From Chloroflexota bacterium (lineage in GTDB: Bacteria; Chloroflexota; UBA6077): 8,521 bases of DNA. How positions within the stretch are numbered: position 1 is the stretch's first letter; each line of letters begins with the position of its first letter. Where the stretch lies: assembly GCA_021788565.1 (NCBI GenBank), contig JAJYKO010000183.1, forward strand, positions 1 through 8,521, read 5' to 3'. This document shows, in pieces, positions 1 to 6,097 of this stretch. The notes under the pieces were generated by a model, which was given only the letters and a program-made list of their open reading frames with translations, searched no databases and was not told the DNA's origin. A program made the translations under genes and the position numbers.

Positions 1-311
1 ATGAGTCTCCCGTCGAGGTAGACGTGGGCGCCGATAACGACCGCTGGGCAGTTGTATCCGTCCGCGACCACGGCATCGGTATTCCAGCTGAGAATCGCAG
101 TCACATCTTCGACCGTTTCTTCCAGGCTCACCCCTTTGCTCATTATGGTGGTATGGGGATCGGCCTCTCCGTCTGCCGCGAGATCACAGAGATGCACGGG
201 GGCTCGATTGAGGTGGAGCAGCCTGAAGATGGGGGCAGCCGTTTCGTCGTCCGCCTGCCGGCGAGCGGGGGCGTGAGCGAGCAGCCAGTGGTTGCACGAG
301 GCGGTCTCTAG
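1..311 (+). CDS. Sensor histidine kinase, C-terminal HATPase domain (5' end outside window)
   Basis: The frame is open from base 3 to the TAG at 309-311 and gives 102 residues, so the gene starts upstream of the window. Visible HATPase_c motifs are the G1 box DHGIGIP, the F box IFDRFFQ and the G2 box GMGIGLSVC, followed by the usual closing strands (HGGSIEVEQPEDGGSRFVVRLP). These form the ATP-binding lid of a two-component sensor kinase that phosphorylates its own histidine. The dimerisation/phosphoacceptor and sensor regions are not in view, so the signal is unknown. A GTG at 24 could serve as a start by codon alone, but it would cut into the domain, and in-frame ESPVEVDV lies upstream, as is typical for these kinases. 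The C-terminal tail after the domain is only about 20 residues. No response regulator gene follows. The family call is firm; the specific role is not known. Confidence 0.9.
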   Translation, partial: ESPVEVDVGADNDRWAVVSVRDHGIGIPAENRSHIFDRFFQAHPFAHYGGMGIGLSVCREITEMHGGSIEVEQPEDGGSRFVVRLPASGGVSEQPVVARGGL

Positions 312-381
312 CCGTCATCCCCGCGCAACCCGTCGTCATGCCCACCGTCCTTCGTCATCCCCGCGAAAGCGGAGATGACGG
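312..381 (+). repeat. REP-like repeat cluster with GAAA-loop hairpin
   Basis: Three direct copies of CGTCAT begin at 313, 334 and 353; the first and third continue as CGTCATCCCCGCG. The third forms a hairpin: arm CGTCATCCCCGC (353-364), loop GAAA (365-368), arm GCGGAGATGACG (369-380), 12 pairs with one C/A mismatch. The first copy, CCGTCATC (312-319), is also an exact complement of GATGACGG (374-381). The shape, a C-rich/G-rich palindrome around CGCGAAAGCG, resembles the repetitive extragenic palindromes scattered through many bacterial genomes. It starts right after the kinase stop codon. There is no T-tract, so it is not a canonical intrinsic terminator, though it could stabilise the 3' end of the upstream mRNA. 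Confidence 0.65.
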
Positions 382-402
382 TTACCAGCACGCCCATATA
401 CC
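375..402 (+). promoter_or_regulatory. Weak candidate promoter for the methyltransferase gene
   Basis: ATGACG (375-380) and TATACC (397-402) are separated by 16 bases, each matching 4 of 6 consensus positions of a sigma-70-type promoter. Transcription would start near 409 and give a leader of about 77 bases. The -35 element would lie inside the 3' arm of the REP-like hairpin. This is a motif match only and could be chance. Confidence 0.22.
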
Positions 403-470
403 CTGGGTGAGAAACCATAGAGGTGTGGTCCCGTGCGCCCCTCGCGTCGATTGATGTAGGATGTAGCAGG

Positions 471-478
471 AAGGAGGA
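471..478 (+). promoter_or_regulatory. Strong Shine-Dalgarno that fixes the methyltransferase start
   Basis: AAGGAGGA lies 7 bases before the ATG at 486, a near-perfect complement to the 16S rRNA 3' end at good spacing. It selects ATG 486 over the in-frame GTG at 423, which has no comparable site. Confidence 0.85.
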
Positions 479-485
479 GTCGCGC

Positions 486-1163
486 ATGGCTAAAAGATGG
501 TGGCTTGTTCCTATAGTAGGTATTGGCGGGGTGTTGCTGTACCGCGAGATGCGGGGGGGATCGCTACGGCATCTGGCTAGACGTATAGATACAGGCGAGA
601 TGGCGAATCCGGAGGCGTACGACGCCTACTCGTCGTTGCTGGGTGGACTGTATACGAAGATAGCGCTGGAGGTCGTCGATTCTCGTCCGGAAGGACGCAT
701 GCTTGATATCGGCTGCGGACCCGGGCGGTTGGACGTCCGATTGGGGGTTATGATGCCTTCCGTAGAGGTAACGGGGGTGGACGTCGACCCTCGCATGGTG
801 GAACTCGCTTCCGCCAACGCGGCCGGCGCAGGTGTCTCTCGGAGGGTTCACTTCCAGGTCGGTGACTCGGCAGCGTTGCCTCTCGGGGACGACGAGTTCG
901 ACCTGGTGGTTAGCACATTGTCTCTCCATCATTGGGCAGACCCATCCCGCGCTTTTTCGGAGATTTACCGTGTCCTGAAGCCGGCAGGCGAAGTCCGCAT
1001 CTACGACGTTCCCGACCGGGTCAGGCAGTTCATTCACGGTGGCGAGACGATGCTGGAGTTGGCACAGGCCAGCCCATTCGACTGGGGAATGGTCGAGACG
1101 ATCCGGTGGCCAGGTCCGATCCCGTCCCTCCGCTGCCTGCGCATGCGAAAGCCGCGGGGGTAG
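486..1163 (+). CDS. Class I SAM-dependent methyltransferase (UbiE/Methyltransf_11 type)
   Basis: The 225-aa protein starts at ATG 486. Residues 5-19 (WWLVPIVGIGGVLLY) are hydrophobic after a short basic start and may form a membrane anchor. The catalytic fold follows: motif I LDIGCGPGRL (73-82) binds S-adenosylmethionine, GVDVDPRMV (97-105) is the strand-2 acidic ribose-binding region, GDSAALPL (126-133) contacts the adenine, FDLVVSTLSLHHW (138-150) is motif IV, and RVLKPAGEVRIYD (162-174) is the usual post-motif strand. This layout is typical of small-molecule or lipid/quinone methyltransferases of about 200-250 aa. The substrate cannot be read from sequence; a membrane anchor would favour a lipid or quinone, but that is inference. 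It stands alone between a kinase end and the alaS promoter, with no partner enzyme to suggest a pathway. Confidence 0.85.
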   Translation: MAKRWWLVPIVGIGGVLLYREMRGGSLRHLARRIDTGEMANPEAYDAYSSLLGGLYTKIALEVVDSRPEGRMLDIGCGPGRLDVRLGVMMPSVEVTGVDVDPRMVELASANAAGAGVSRRVHFQVGDSAALPLGDDEFDLVVSTLSLHHWADPSRAFSEIYRVLKPAGEVRIYDVPDRVRQFIHGGETMLELAQASPFDWGMVETIRWPGPIPSLRCLRMRKPRG

Positions 1164-1182
1164 GGGGCGGGGGCCCCCAAAA

Positions 1183-1211
1183 TTGACACCCGGTGGGGGG
1201 TCGTTTAAGAT
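1183..1211 (+). promoter_or_regulatory. Sigma-70-type promoter of alaS
   Basis: A perfect -35 TTGACA (1183-1188) is followed after 17 bases by TAAGAT (1206-1211), a 4-of-6 match to the -10 box. Transcription should start near 1218, leaving a leader of about 87 bases before alaS. The spacer contains a small palindrome, CACC-C-GGTG (1187-1195), and the -35 box lies between CCCCCA (1174-1179) and its complement TGGGGG (1194-1199), so an operator is possible here. Confidence 0.7.
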
Positions 1212-1228
1212 TCCTTGTTACGAAGGGA

Positions 1229-1257
1229 GATTCTGTCACCCGCCGGGTGACAGAATC
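1229..1257 (+). promoter_or_regulatory. Perfect inverted repeat in the alaS leader (operator or attenuator candidate)
   Basis: GATTCTGTCACCC (1229-1241) and GGGTGACAGAATC (1245-1257) are exact complements around a 3-base GCC loop, a 13-bp stem. It lies about 11 bases after the predicted transcription start. A run of five T (1264-1268) follows 6 bases after the stem, so it could act as a weak or conditional terminator. As DNA it is a symmetric protein-binding site; E. coli AlaRS is known to repress its own gene by binding a palindrome near its promoter, and this position would suit the same logic. Function is inference. Confidence 0.6.
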
Positions 1258-1304
1258 CGTGTGTTTTTGACAGGCATTCAGCACGCGACGGGAGGGGCCA
1301 TTCT

Positions 1305-3923
1305 GTGACTGGTGACGAGATACGTGAAGCATACTTGAGGTTCTTCGAATCGAAGGGCCATCTCAGGATGCCCAGTTCCAGCCTGGTCCCGAAGGATGAC
1401 CCCACCGTCCTGCTCACCACGGCGGGCATGCAGCAGATGATCCCCTATATGCTCGGGAAACAGCAGCCCCCGCGGCCGAGATTGACATCCTGTCAGAAGT
1501 GCTTCCGTACCACGGACATCGAAAGCGTCGGGAACCCTCGCAACCTCACCTTCTTTGAGATGCTGGGAAACTTCTCCATCGGCGACTACTTCAAGAAGGA
1601 TGCGATTGCCTTCGCCTGGGAGTTCTCTCTCGATTGGCTGAAGCTCCCCAAGGAGCAGATCTACATTACCGTCCATCCCACCGACGACGAGGCCAAGCGC
1701 TACTGGCTGGACATCGGCGTGCCGGAGGAGAGGATCTCGTATCTGGAGGAGAACTTCTGGGGGCCTCCGGGCGACAGCGGTCCCTGCGGGCCGGATTCCG
1801 AACTTTTTGTAGACCGCGGCATAGAGCACGGCTGCGGCAAGCCCGACTGCGCGCCCGGCTGTGATTGCAGCCGCTTCCTCGAATACTGGAACCTGGTGTT
1901 CATGCAGTTCTACCAGGCAACGGACGGGACGCGGACGCCGCTACCGCGCACGAACATCGATACGGGCCTGGGGCTCGAGCGGATGGCGGCGATAAAGCAG
2001 GATAAGCGGACCGTCTACGAGACCGACATATTTTTGCCGGTGCTCCAGACGGCCGAGCAGATCTCGCGCCACCCATACGGCGTTGACGAGAAGACCGACT
2101 TCGCGCTTCGTGTGATCGCCGACCATGGACGCGCCGTCACCTTCCTCGCCGGCGACGGGGTTCTCCCCTCCAACGAGGGGCGAGGGTACATCCTGCGGCG
2201 GATCTTGCGGAGGGCCGTCAGGTACGGCCGGCTGCTCGGAGTGGAAGGGCCGTTCCTCGGCGACGTCGTCGACAGGGTCGTGGAGCACATGAGCAAGGCC
2301 TATCCGGAGCTTGCCGAACGCCACCACTTCATAAGGCGCGTGATCACTCAGGAAGAGGAGCGGTTCAGCCGCACCCTGCAGTCGGGGCTCACGCTGCTGG
2401 ATAGGTGGATTGGAGAGGCCAAAGAGGGCGGCCTCAGCGTCCTGCCAGGCGACCTGCTGTTCCGCCTCTATGACACCTACGGCTTCCCACGGGAGCTAAG
2501 CGCCGAGATCGCCAGCGACGCCGGCCTTGAGGTGGACGAAGCTGGTTTCAAGGCGGCCATGCAGAGGCAGCGGGAGCTCAGCCGCTCGCGGGCGGTGTTT
2601 GGTGGTGAGCGGCACGTCGAGATGAACGAGGGGGCGAGCGAGATCGAGGCCTCGCGCTTCATCGGCTACGAAGCTGTCGAGAGCGAGGCTCAGATAACGG
2701 CGCTTCTTGTGGCGGGACAGTGGCAGCCGCGCATCGATCAGGGCACAGATTCCATGGTCGTTCTGGACAGGACGCCGTTCTACGCGGAGTCCGGTGGGCA
2801 GGTTGGGGACACCGGCGTCATCAAGACCGACAACGGCCGCTTCGAGGTGCACGACACCCAGCACGACGACGCTGGGCGCATCCTCCACATCGGGACCGTG
2901 ACGGACGGATTCCTCGAGGTTTCCGACAGTGCCATCGCGAAGATCGACGTGGAGAGGCGGCTGGACATCGTGCGGCACCACACGGTCACGCATCTGCTGC
3001 ACAAGGCACTCCGGGATCGGCTGGGCACGCACGTCACTCAGGCCGGTTCCCTCGTTTCGCCCGAAATCGCCCGCTTCGACTTCACCCACGATGCGGCTTT
3101 GACGCCGGACGATCTGAGGGTGGCAGAGGCTGAGATCAATAGCCGCATTCTCGAGAACATACCGGTTGAGACAACCCTGCGCAGTCTCGACGAGGCCCGC
3201 GCCGCGGGAGCGATGGCCCTCTTCAGCGAGAAGTACGGCCAGACGGTCCGCACGGTGAAGATAGGTGACTACAGCCTGGAGCTATGCGGCGGCACACATG
3301 CTCCCAACACAGGGCTGCTGGGGGTGGCGCAGATTCTCAGTGAATCCAGTGTGGCTGCAGGCGTACGGCGCATCGAGGTGGTCGCCGGCAGGGCTGCCCT
3401 TCGGGCTATTCGGGCCAGAACCGATGAACTGGCGACCATCGCCGCCGAGCTGGGCACGGTGCCAGAACTGGCCGCGGAGCGAGTGACGGCTACAGCTGAG
3501 GATCTGACCGCCAGCCGAAAAGAGGTGGCGCGCTTGCGGTCTCGCCTCGCTCGGGTGGAGGCCGAGTCGCTGCTTTCCAAGGCGGTCGAGGTGGACGGCG
3601 CGCGGGTGCTTTCCTCGGCCGTAGAAGCCCAAAGCATGGATGCGATGCGGGAAATGGTAGACTGGCTGCGGCCCAGGTTGGAGCCGGGGATTATCGTATT
3701 GGGCGCCGTGATCAACGATCGCCCCAGTTTTGTTGCTAGCGTGAGCAAGTCGCTGATATCCCCGAAATTCGACGCGGTAAAGCTGGTGAAACAGGTCGCG
3801 TCGCAGACCGGTGGCGGAGGGGGCGGCAGACCCGAGATGGCCCAGGCGGGCGGCAAGGATCCACGCCAGATGAAGAACGCCCTCGAGAGCGTGACGCGCA
3901 CCGTGGCCGAGGGGCTTGGGTAG
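1305..3923 (+). CDS. alaS: Alanyl-tRNA synthetase
   Basis: This 872-aa enzyme charges tRNA-Ala with alanine in the cytoplasm and removes mischarged Ser or Gly. Its length matches full bacterial AlaRS (about 875 aa). The class II catalytic domain begins at residue 2 with TGDEIREAYLRFFESKGH and shows SCQKCFRTTDIESVG (62-76) and TFFEMLGNFSIGDYFK (82-97). A cysteine group CGKPDCAPGCDC (177-188) precedes EYWNLVFMQF and probably binds metal. The editing domain has H559/H563 (HTVTH) and CGGTH (C661, H665), the four zinc ligands. A heptad-like segment (about 720-757) leads to the C-terminal DHHA1 domain with its Gly-rich TGGGGGGRPEMAQAGG (835-850). GTG 1305 is chosen because the N-terminus matches family starts and a purine-rich site GGAGGGG (1291-1297) lies 7 bases upstream. 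No key residue is missing, so the enzyme should be active. Confidence 0.98.
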   Translation: MTGDEIREAYLRFFESKGHLRMPSSSLVPKDDPTVLLTTAGMQQMIPYMLGKQQPPRPRLTSCQKCFRTTDIESVGNPRNLTFFEMLGNFSIGDYFKKDAIAFAWEFSLDWLKLPKEQIYITVHPTDDEAKRYWLDIGVPEERISYLEENFWGPPGDSGPCGPDSELFVDRGIEHGCGKPDCAPGCDCSRFLEYWNLVFMQFYQATDGTRTPLPRTNIDTGLGLERMAAIKQDKRTVYETDIFLPVLQTAEQISRHPYGVDEKTDFALRVIADHGRAVTFLAGDGVLPSNEGRGYILRRILRRAVRYGRLLGVEGPFLGDVVDRVVEHMSKAYPELAERHHFIRRVITQEEERFSRTLQSGLTLLDRWIGEAKEGGLSVLPGDLLFRLYDTYGFPRELSAEIASDAGLEVDEAGFKAAMQRQRELSRSRAVFGGERHVEMNEGASEIEASRFIGYEAVESEAQITALLVAGQWQPRIDQGTDSMVVLDRTPFYAESGGQVGDTGVIKTDNGRFEVHDTQHDDAGRILHIGTVTDGFLEVSDSAIAKIDVERRLDIVRHHTVTHLLHKALRDRLGTHVTQAGSLVSPEIARFDFTHDAALTPDDLRVAEAEINSRILENIPVETTLRSLDEARAAGAMALFSEKYGQTVRTVKIGDYSLELCGGTHAPNTGLLGVAQILSESSVAAGVRRIEVVAGRAALRAIRARTDELATIAAELGTVPELAAERVTATAEDLTASRKEVARLRSRLARVEAESLLSKAVEVDGARVLSSAVEAQSMDAMREMVDWLRPRLEPGIIVLGAVINDRPSFVASVSKSLISPKFDAVKLVKQVASQTGGGGGGRPEMAQAGGKDPRQMKNALESVTRTVAEGLG

Positions 3924-4006
3924 GACTGCTCCTCGGGTAACCTGCTGGCGTACGACGTCGCGCTGCCACATCCTTTCCTTCTCGCGAAAAGGAGAAGAGG
4001 CGAAGA

Positions 4007-5578
4007 ATGCCCCGATGGGCCGATGAGCCTATAACCCTCGACAGGTCCGATACCATCCACAGCGCCAAAGGGAAACTCGACGCGGCGGGCCCGGGCAACC
4101 CGGTGATCATTCTCGATCCCAGGTGCCGAATCGCCAGCAACGTTCTTACGTACAGGTTGCTGGCCAGGACGTCGCAGAAGTTGGGGACTCCCGTGGCGGT
4201 AGTCGCGCACAGTCCCTACTGGCGCAAGCTAGCGAGGGAGCAAGGGCTTAAGGCGTTTCCCTCCGTTGGAGCGGTAAACAGGTCCCGAACTCGCTCGGCC
4301 GCTTCTGCGGTGGAGAACCTGGCAGACGTCCTCGTCTCCTCTCTGATCCCTTCGTTTTCCCGACAGGGCTGGGCCATCCTCACAGTGCTGTCGCTCGCCG
4401 TGGTGGGTGCGCTGTACCTGTTCGTCCCCGACATGACGGTCACGATAGCGGCTCCGGTTCAGCAGATTAACCAGGAGATTCAGGTGCGGGTCGACGCTAG
4501 CGTCACCTCCCTGGACGTCTCCTCCAGCGTGATCCCTGGCAGAATAGTCGAGTACCGTTTTCCTGTTTCAGAGATGGTCTCGACAACCGGGGAGAAGAAT
4601 GTGGGTAAGGACAAGGCAAATGGTGAAGTCACAGTAATCAACGGCACCTCGTCGATGATAGTGATACCGGCGGGCTCGATTCTCTCCACGAGTACCGGAG
4701 AGAAGTTCGCGACGACGGTAGCCGCGGTTCTTAGTTCACCCCAGCAGCCGGCCAGGATCACTCTGCCGACCCCGTCGCCATCACCGGGAGCGTTGCCAAC
4801 GCCGGGTTCATCCGTTAGCCCCACTCCCCAGGCGGTTCCAAGCCCTCAGTCCGCATCCAGCATAGTCGCCGGGGTGACCGCGAAGATCCCGGTGGTGGCG
4901 GTGGACGCCGGAGAGGCGGGGAACGTTCCGGCCCTCGCGATTAGCAAGTTCGACAGCAGCAGCTTCGCAGGGCTCACCGTGCTGAACGAGCAGGCGCTCT
5001 CTGGCGGCACCGACAATAAGGTCAAGGTGGCTACGGCTGACGATCAAAGTCGCCTTAAGGAGGAGTTGGTCCAACGGGCCCAGTCGCAGGCACTCGCGGA
5101 GCTGCAGGCTCGAGTCCGGCAGTCGGAGTCGCTCATTCCACACTCGATGCAGGTCCGCATCGAGCAGGAGACCTACGATAAGAAAGTGGACGAGCAAGCG
5201 GACCAGCTGAACGGGACCCTGTCGGTGGACGCCACCGCCATAGCTTTCAGCAACACGGACCTCAATACGGTCGTACAGCAGGAGTGGAAGGATTCGGTGC
5301 CGAAAGGTTACCGCGCCACATCGGCTCCGCTGGACATAAATCCACCGGAAGTGATACAAGCGGGATCTCAGACGGCGTCTCTCAAGGTCGCCGTATCCGG
5401 AATGGCGCAGAGGGTGCTCGAGGCAGATGCCCTCTCACAGTCGCTCCGAGGTCTTTCGGTGCAGGAAGCCAGGGCCAAGCTGGCCCAGTTGGAAGGCCCC
5501 CTCCGGGTGGTCAATCTGGAAATATGGCCCTCGTGGGCAGGGCATGCCCTCCGAGTGGACGTGCGGACGACCCAGTGA
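4007..5578 (+). CDS. Membrane-anchored baseplate J-like protein
   Basis: The 523-aa protein has three parts. Residues 1-120 look like a soluble alpha/beta cytoplasmic domain (GPGNPVIILDP near 28-38; LGTPVAVVA 59-67; AREQGLKAFPSVGA 76-89). Residues 122-140 (WAILTVLSLAVVGALYLFV) form one membrane span. The rest should be outside the membrane: a baseplate-J-like region (about 143-340) with VIPAGSILSTSTGEKF (219-234), AGEAGNVPALAI (301-312) and SGGTD (332-336), then a charged, probably helical stretch (343-373) and a C-terminal domain ending in LEIWPSW and ALRVDV. A Pro/Ser/Thr-rich linker (about 251-286) interrupts the J-like domain. Related proteins labelled baseplate J/gp47 occur in non-phage settings, as here; no other tail genes are present. 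Cellular role unknown. ATG 4007 follows AGAGG (3996-4000); a 6-bp stem, CTTCTC 3978-3983 with GAGAAG 3992-3997, may partly mask that site. It overlaps ruvX by 4 bases. Confidence 0.78.
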   Translation: MPRWADEPITLDRSDTIHSAKGKLDAAGPGNPVIILDPRCRIASNVLTYRLLARTSQKLGTPVAVVAHSPYWRKLAREQGLKAFPSVGAVNRSRTRSAASAVENLADVLVSSLIPSFSRQGWAILTVLSLAVVGALYLFVPDMTVTIAAPVQQINQEIQVRVDASVTSLDVSSSVIPGRIVEYRFPVSEMVSTTGEKNVGKDKANGEVTVINGTSSMIVIPAGSILSTSTGEKFATTVAAVLSSPQQPARITLPTPSPSPGALPTPGSSVSPTPQAVPSPQSASSIVAGVTAKIPVVAVDAGEAGNVPALAISKFDSSSFAGLTVLNEQALSGGTDNKVKVATADDQSRLKEELVQRAQSQALAELQARVRQSESLIPHSMQVRIEQETYDKKVDEQADQLNGTLSVDATAIAFSNTDLNTVVQQEWKDSVPKGYRATSAPLDINPPEVIQAGSQTASLKVAVSGMAQRVLEADALSQSLRGLSVQEARAKLAQLEGPLRVVNLEIWPSWAGHALRVDVRTTQ

Positions 5579-5991
5579 GGGTGATGGCGCTTGACGTGGG
5601 GGATCGGCGTATTGGCGTGGCGCTCAGCGACCCCACGGGAACCATCGCGACTCCGTTGCTGACGATCCATCGTGTCGCAGAGAAGAAGGACCAGGAGGAG
5701 ATTGTCGGCCTGGTCAAGGAGCACGCGGTGGATTTAATTGTAGTTGGGCTGCCAAAGACACTTCAGGACGAACTGGGGTACCAGGCCCGAAGGGTGATGG
5801 GCTTTGGGGACCGGCTGGCCAGGGTCGTAGAGGTACCCACCGTCTACTGGGACGAGCGACACTCAACCGTAGACGCGGAGCGCATCGTACGTGCGCGTGG
5901 ACGCCGTAAGAGTCGCGCTTCAAGGGAGGGTCTTGACGAGGTCGCCGCCGCCGTGATTCTGCAATTCTACCTTGACAGCCACAGAGAGTGA
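5575..5991 (+). CDS. ruvX: Putative pre-16S rRNA nuclease / Holliday junction resolvase-like protein (YqgF/RuvX)
   Basis: The 138-aa product has the usual RuvX length. It is an RNase H-fold nuclease; in E. coli YqgF takes part in 16S rRNA 5'-end maturation, and the Holliday-junction role is inferred from fold. The N-terminus MRVMALDVGDRRIGVALSDP carries the first catalytic aspartate (D7). IVVGLPKTLQDE (55-66) is the second strand, DERHST (93-98) supplies the E/D region and LDEVAAAVIL (120-129) carries the last acidic residue (D121). GTG 5575 is preferred to GTG 5581 or ATG 5584 because it gives the family's MRV-LALD start and overlaps the upstream stop as GTGA, implying translational coupling with the baseplate-J-like gene. 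The frame stays open far upstream, but that part is only a shadow of the preceding gene. Confidence 0.93.
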   Translation: MRVMALDVGDRRIGVALSDPTGTIATPLLTIHRVAEKKDQEEIVGLVKEHAVDLIVVGLPKTLQDELGYQARRVMGFGDRLARVVEVPTVYWDERHSTVDAERIVRARGRRKSRASREGLDEVAAAVILQFYLDSHRE

Positions 5992-5995
5992 TGAG

Positions 5996-6072
5996 CAGGG
6001 CGAAGGGCGGGGCGCCCTGGCCCGCCGCCTGCATTTCGCCACGACCTAGCGGCGGGGGGAAAGCTCCCGCCC
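5996..6072 (+). other. Gap with several alternative GC-rich stems upstream of mltG
   Basis: Four complementary arms alternate here: GGGCGGG (6005-6011), CCCGCCGC (6021-6028), GCGGCGGG (6049-6056) and CCCGCCC (6066-6072). The first can pair with the second, the second with the third (8 bp exact), and the third with the fourth, so the pairings exclude each other. A further 7-bp stem joins CAGGGCG (5996-6002) with CGCCCTG (6013-6019). No T-run follows. The layout resembles attenuators or partly overlapping repeats, but high GC makes chance pairing easy. Confidence 0.35.
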
Positions 6073-6097
6073 TGCGACGTTGGTTCTTGGATGGGAA

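Noticed and set aside
423..485. Upstream GTG start for the methyltransferase
   Set aside because: ATG 486 has a strong Shine-Dalgarno at 7 bases and gives a sensible basic-hydrophobic N-terminus; the extra 21 residues match nothing known.
1163..1178. Intrinsic terminator after the methyltransferase (G-run/C-run palindrome)
   Set aside because: The C-run is followed by AAAA, not a T-tract, so it lacks the plus-strand terminator signature.
1267..1272. Second -35 box TTGACA in the alaS leader
   Set aside because: No acceptable -10 box lies 16-18 bases downstream; that stretch is the G-rich ribosome site.
1218..1304. T-box riboswitch upstream of alaS
   Set aside because: The predicted leader is under 90 bases, too short for a classical T-box, and I see no T-box consensus or specifier stem.
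1278..1829. 183-codon minus-strand open frame opposite the alaS start
   Set aside because: It is antisense to the conserved AlaRS catalytic domain, with no domain or start signal seen; shadow frame.
3269..4210. 313-codon minus-strand open frame opposite alaS and the baseplate-J-like gene
   Set aside because: It lies opposite a clear alaS reading frame in a GC-rich region; the Ser/Arg-rich product shows no recognisable domain.
5284..5574. N-terminal extension of RuvX
   Set aside because: It would overlap the end of the baseplate-J-like gene in another frame; RuvX normally begins at MR-x-LALD, which GTG 5575 gives.
6080..6097. TTG start for mltG
   Set aside because: It adds only MVLGWE, lacks a ribosome site, and ATG 6098 gives the normal basic residues before the membrane span.
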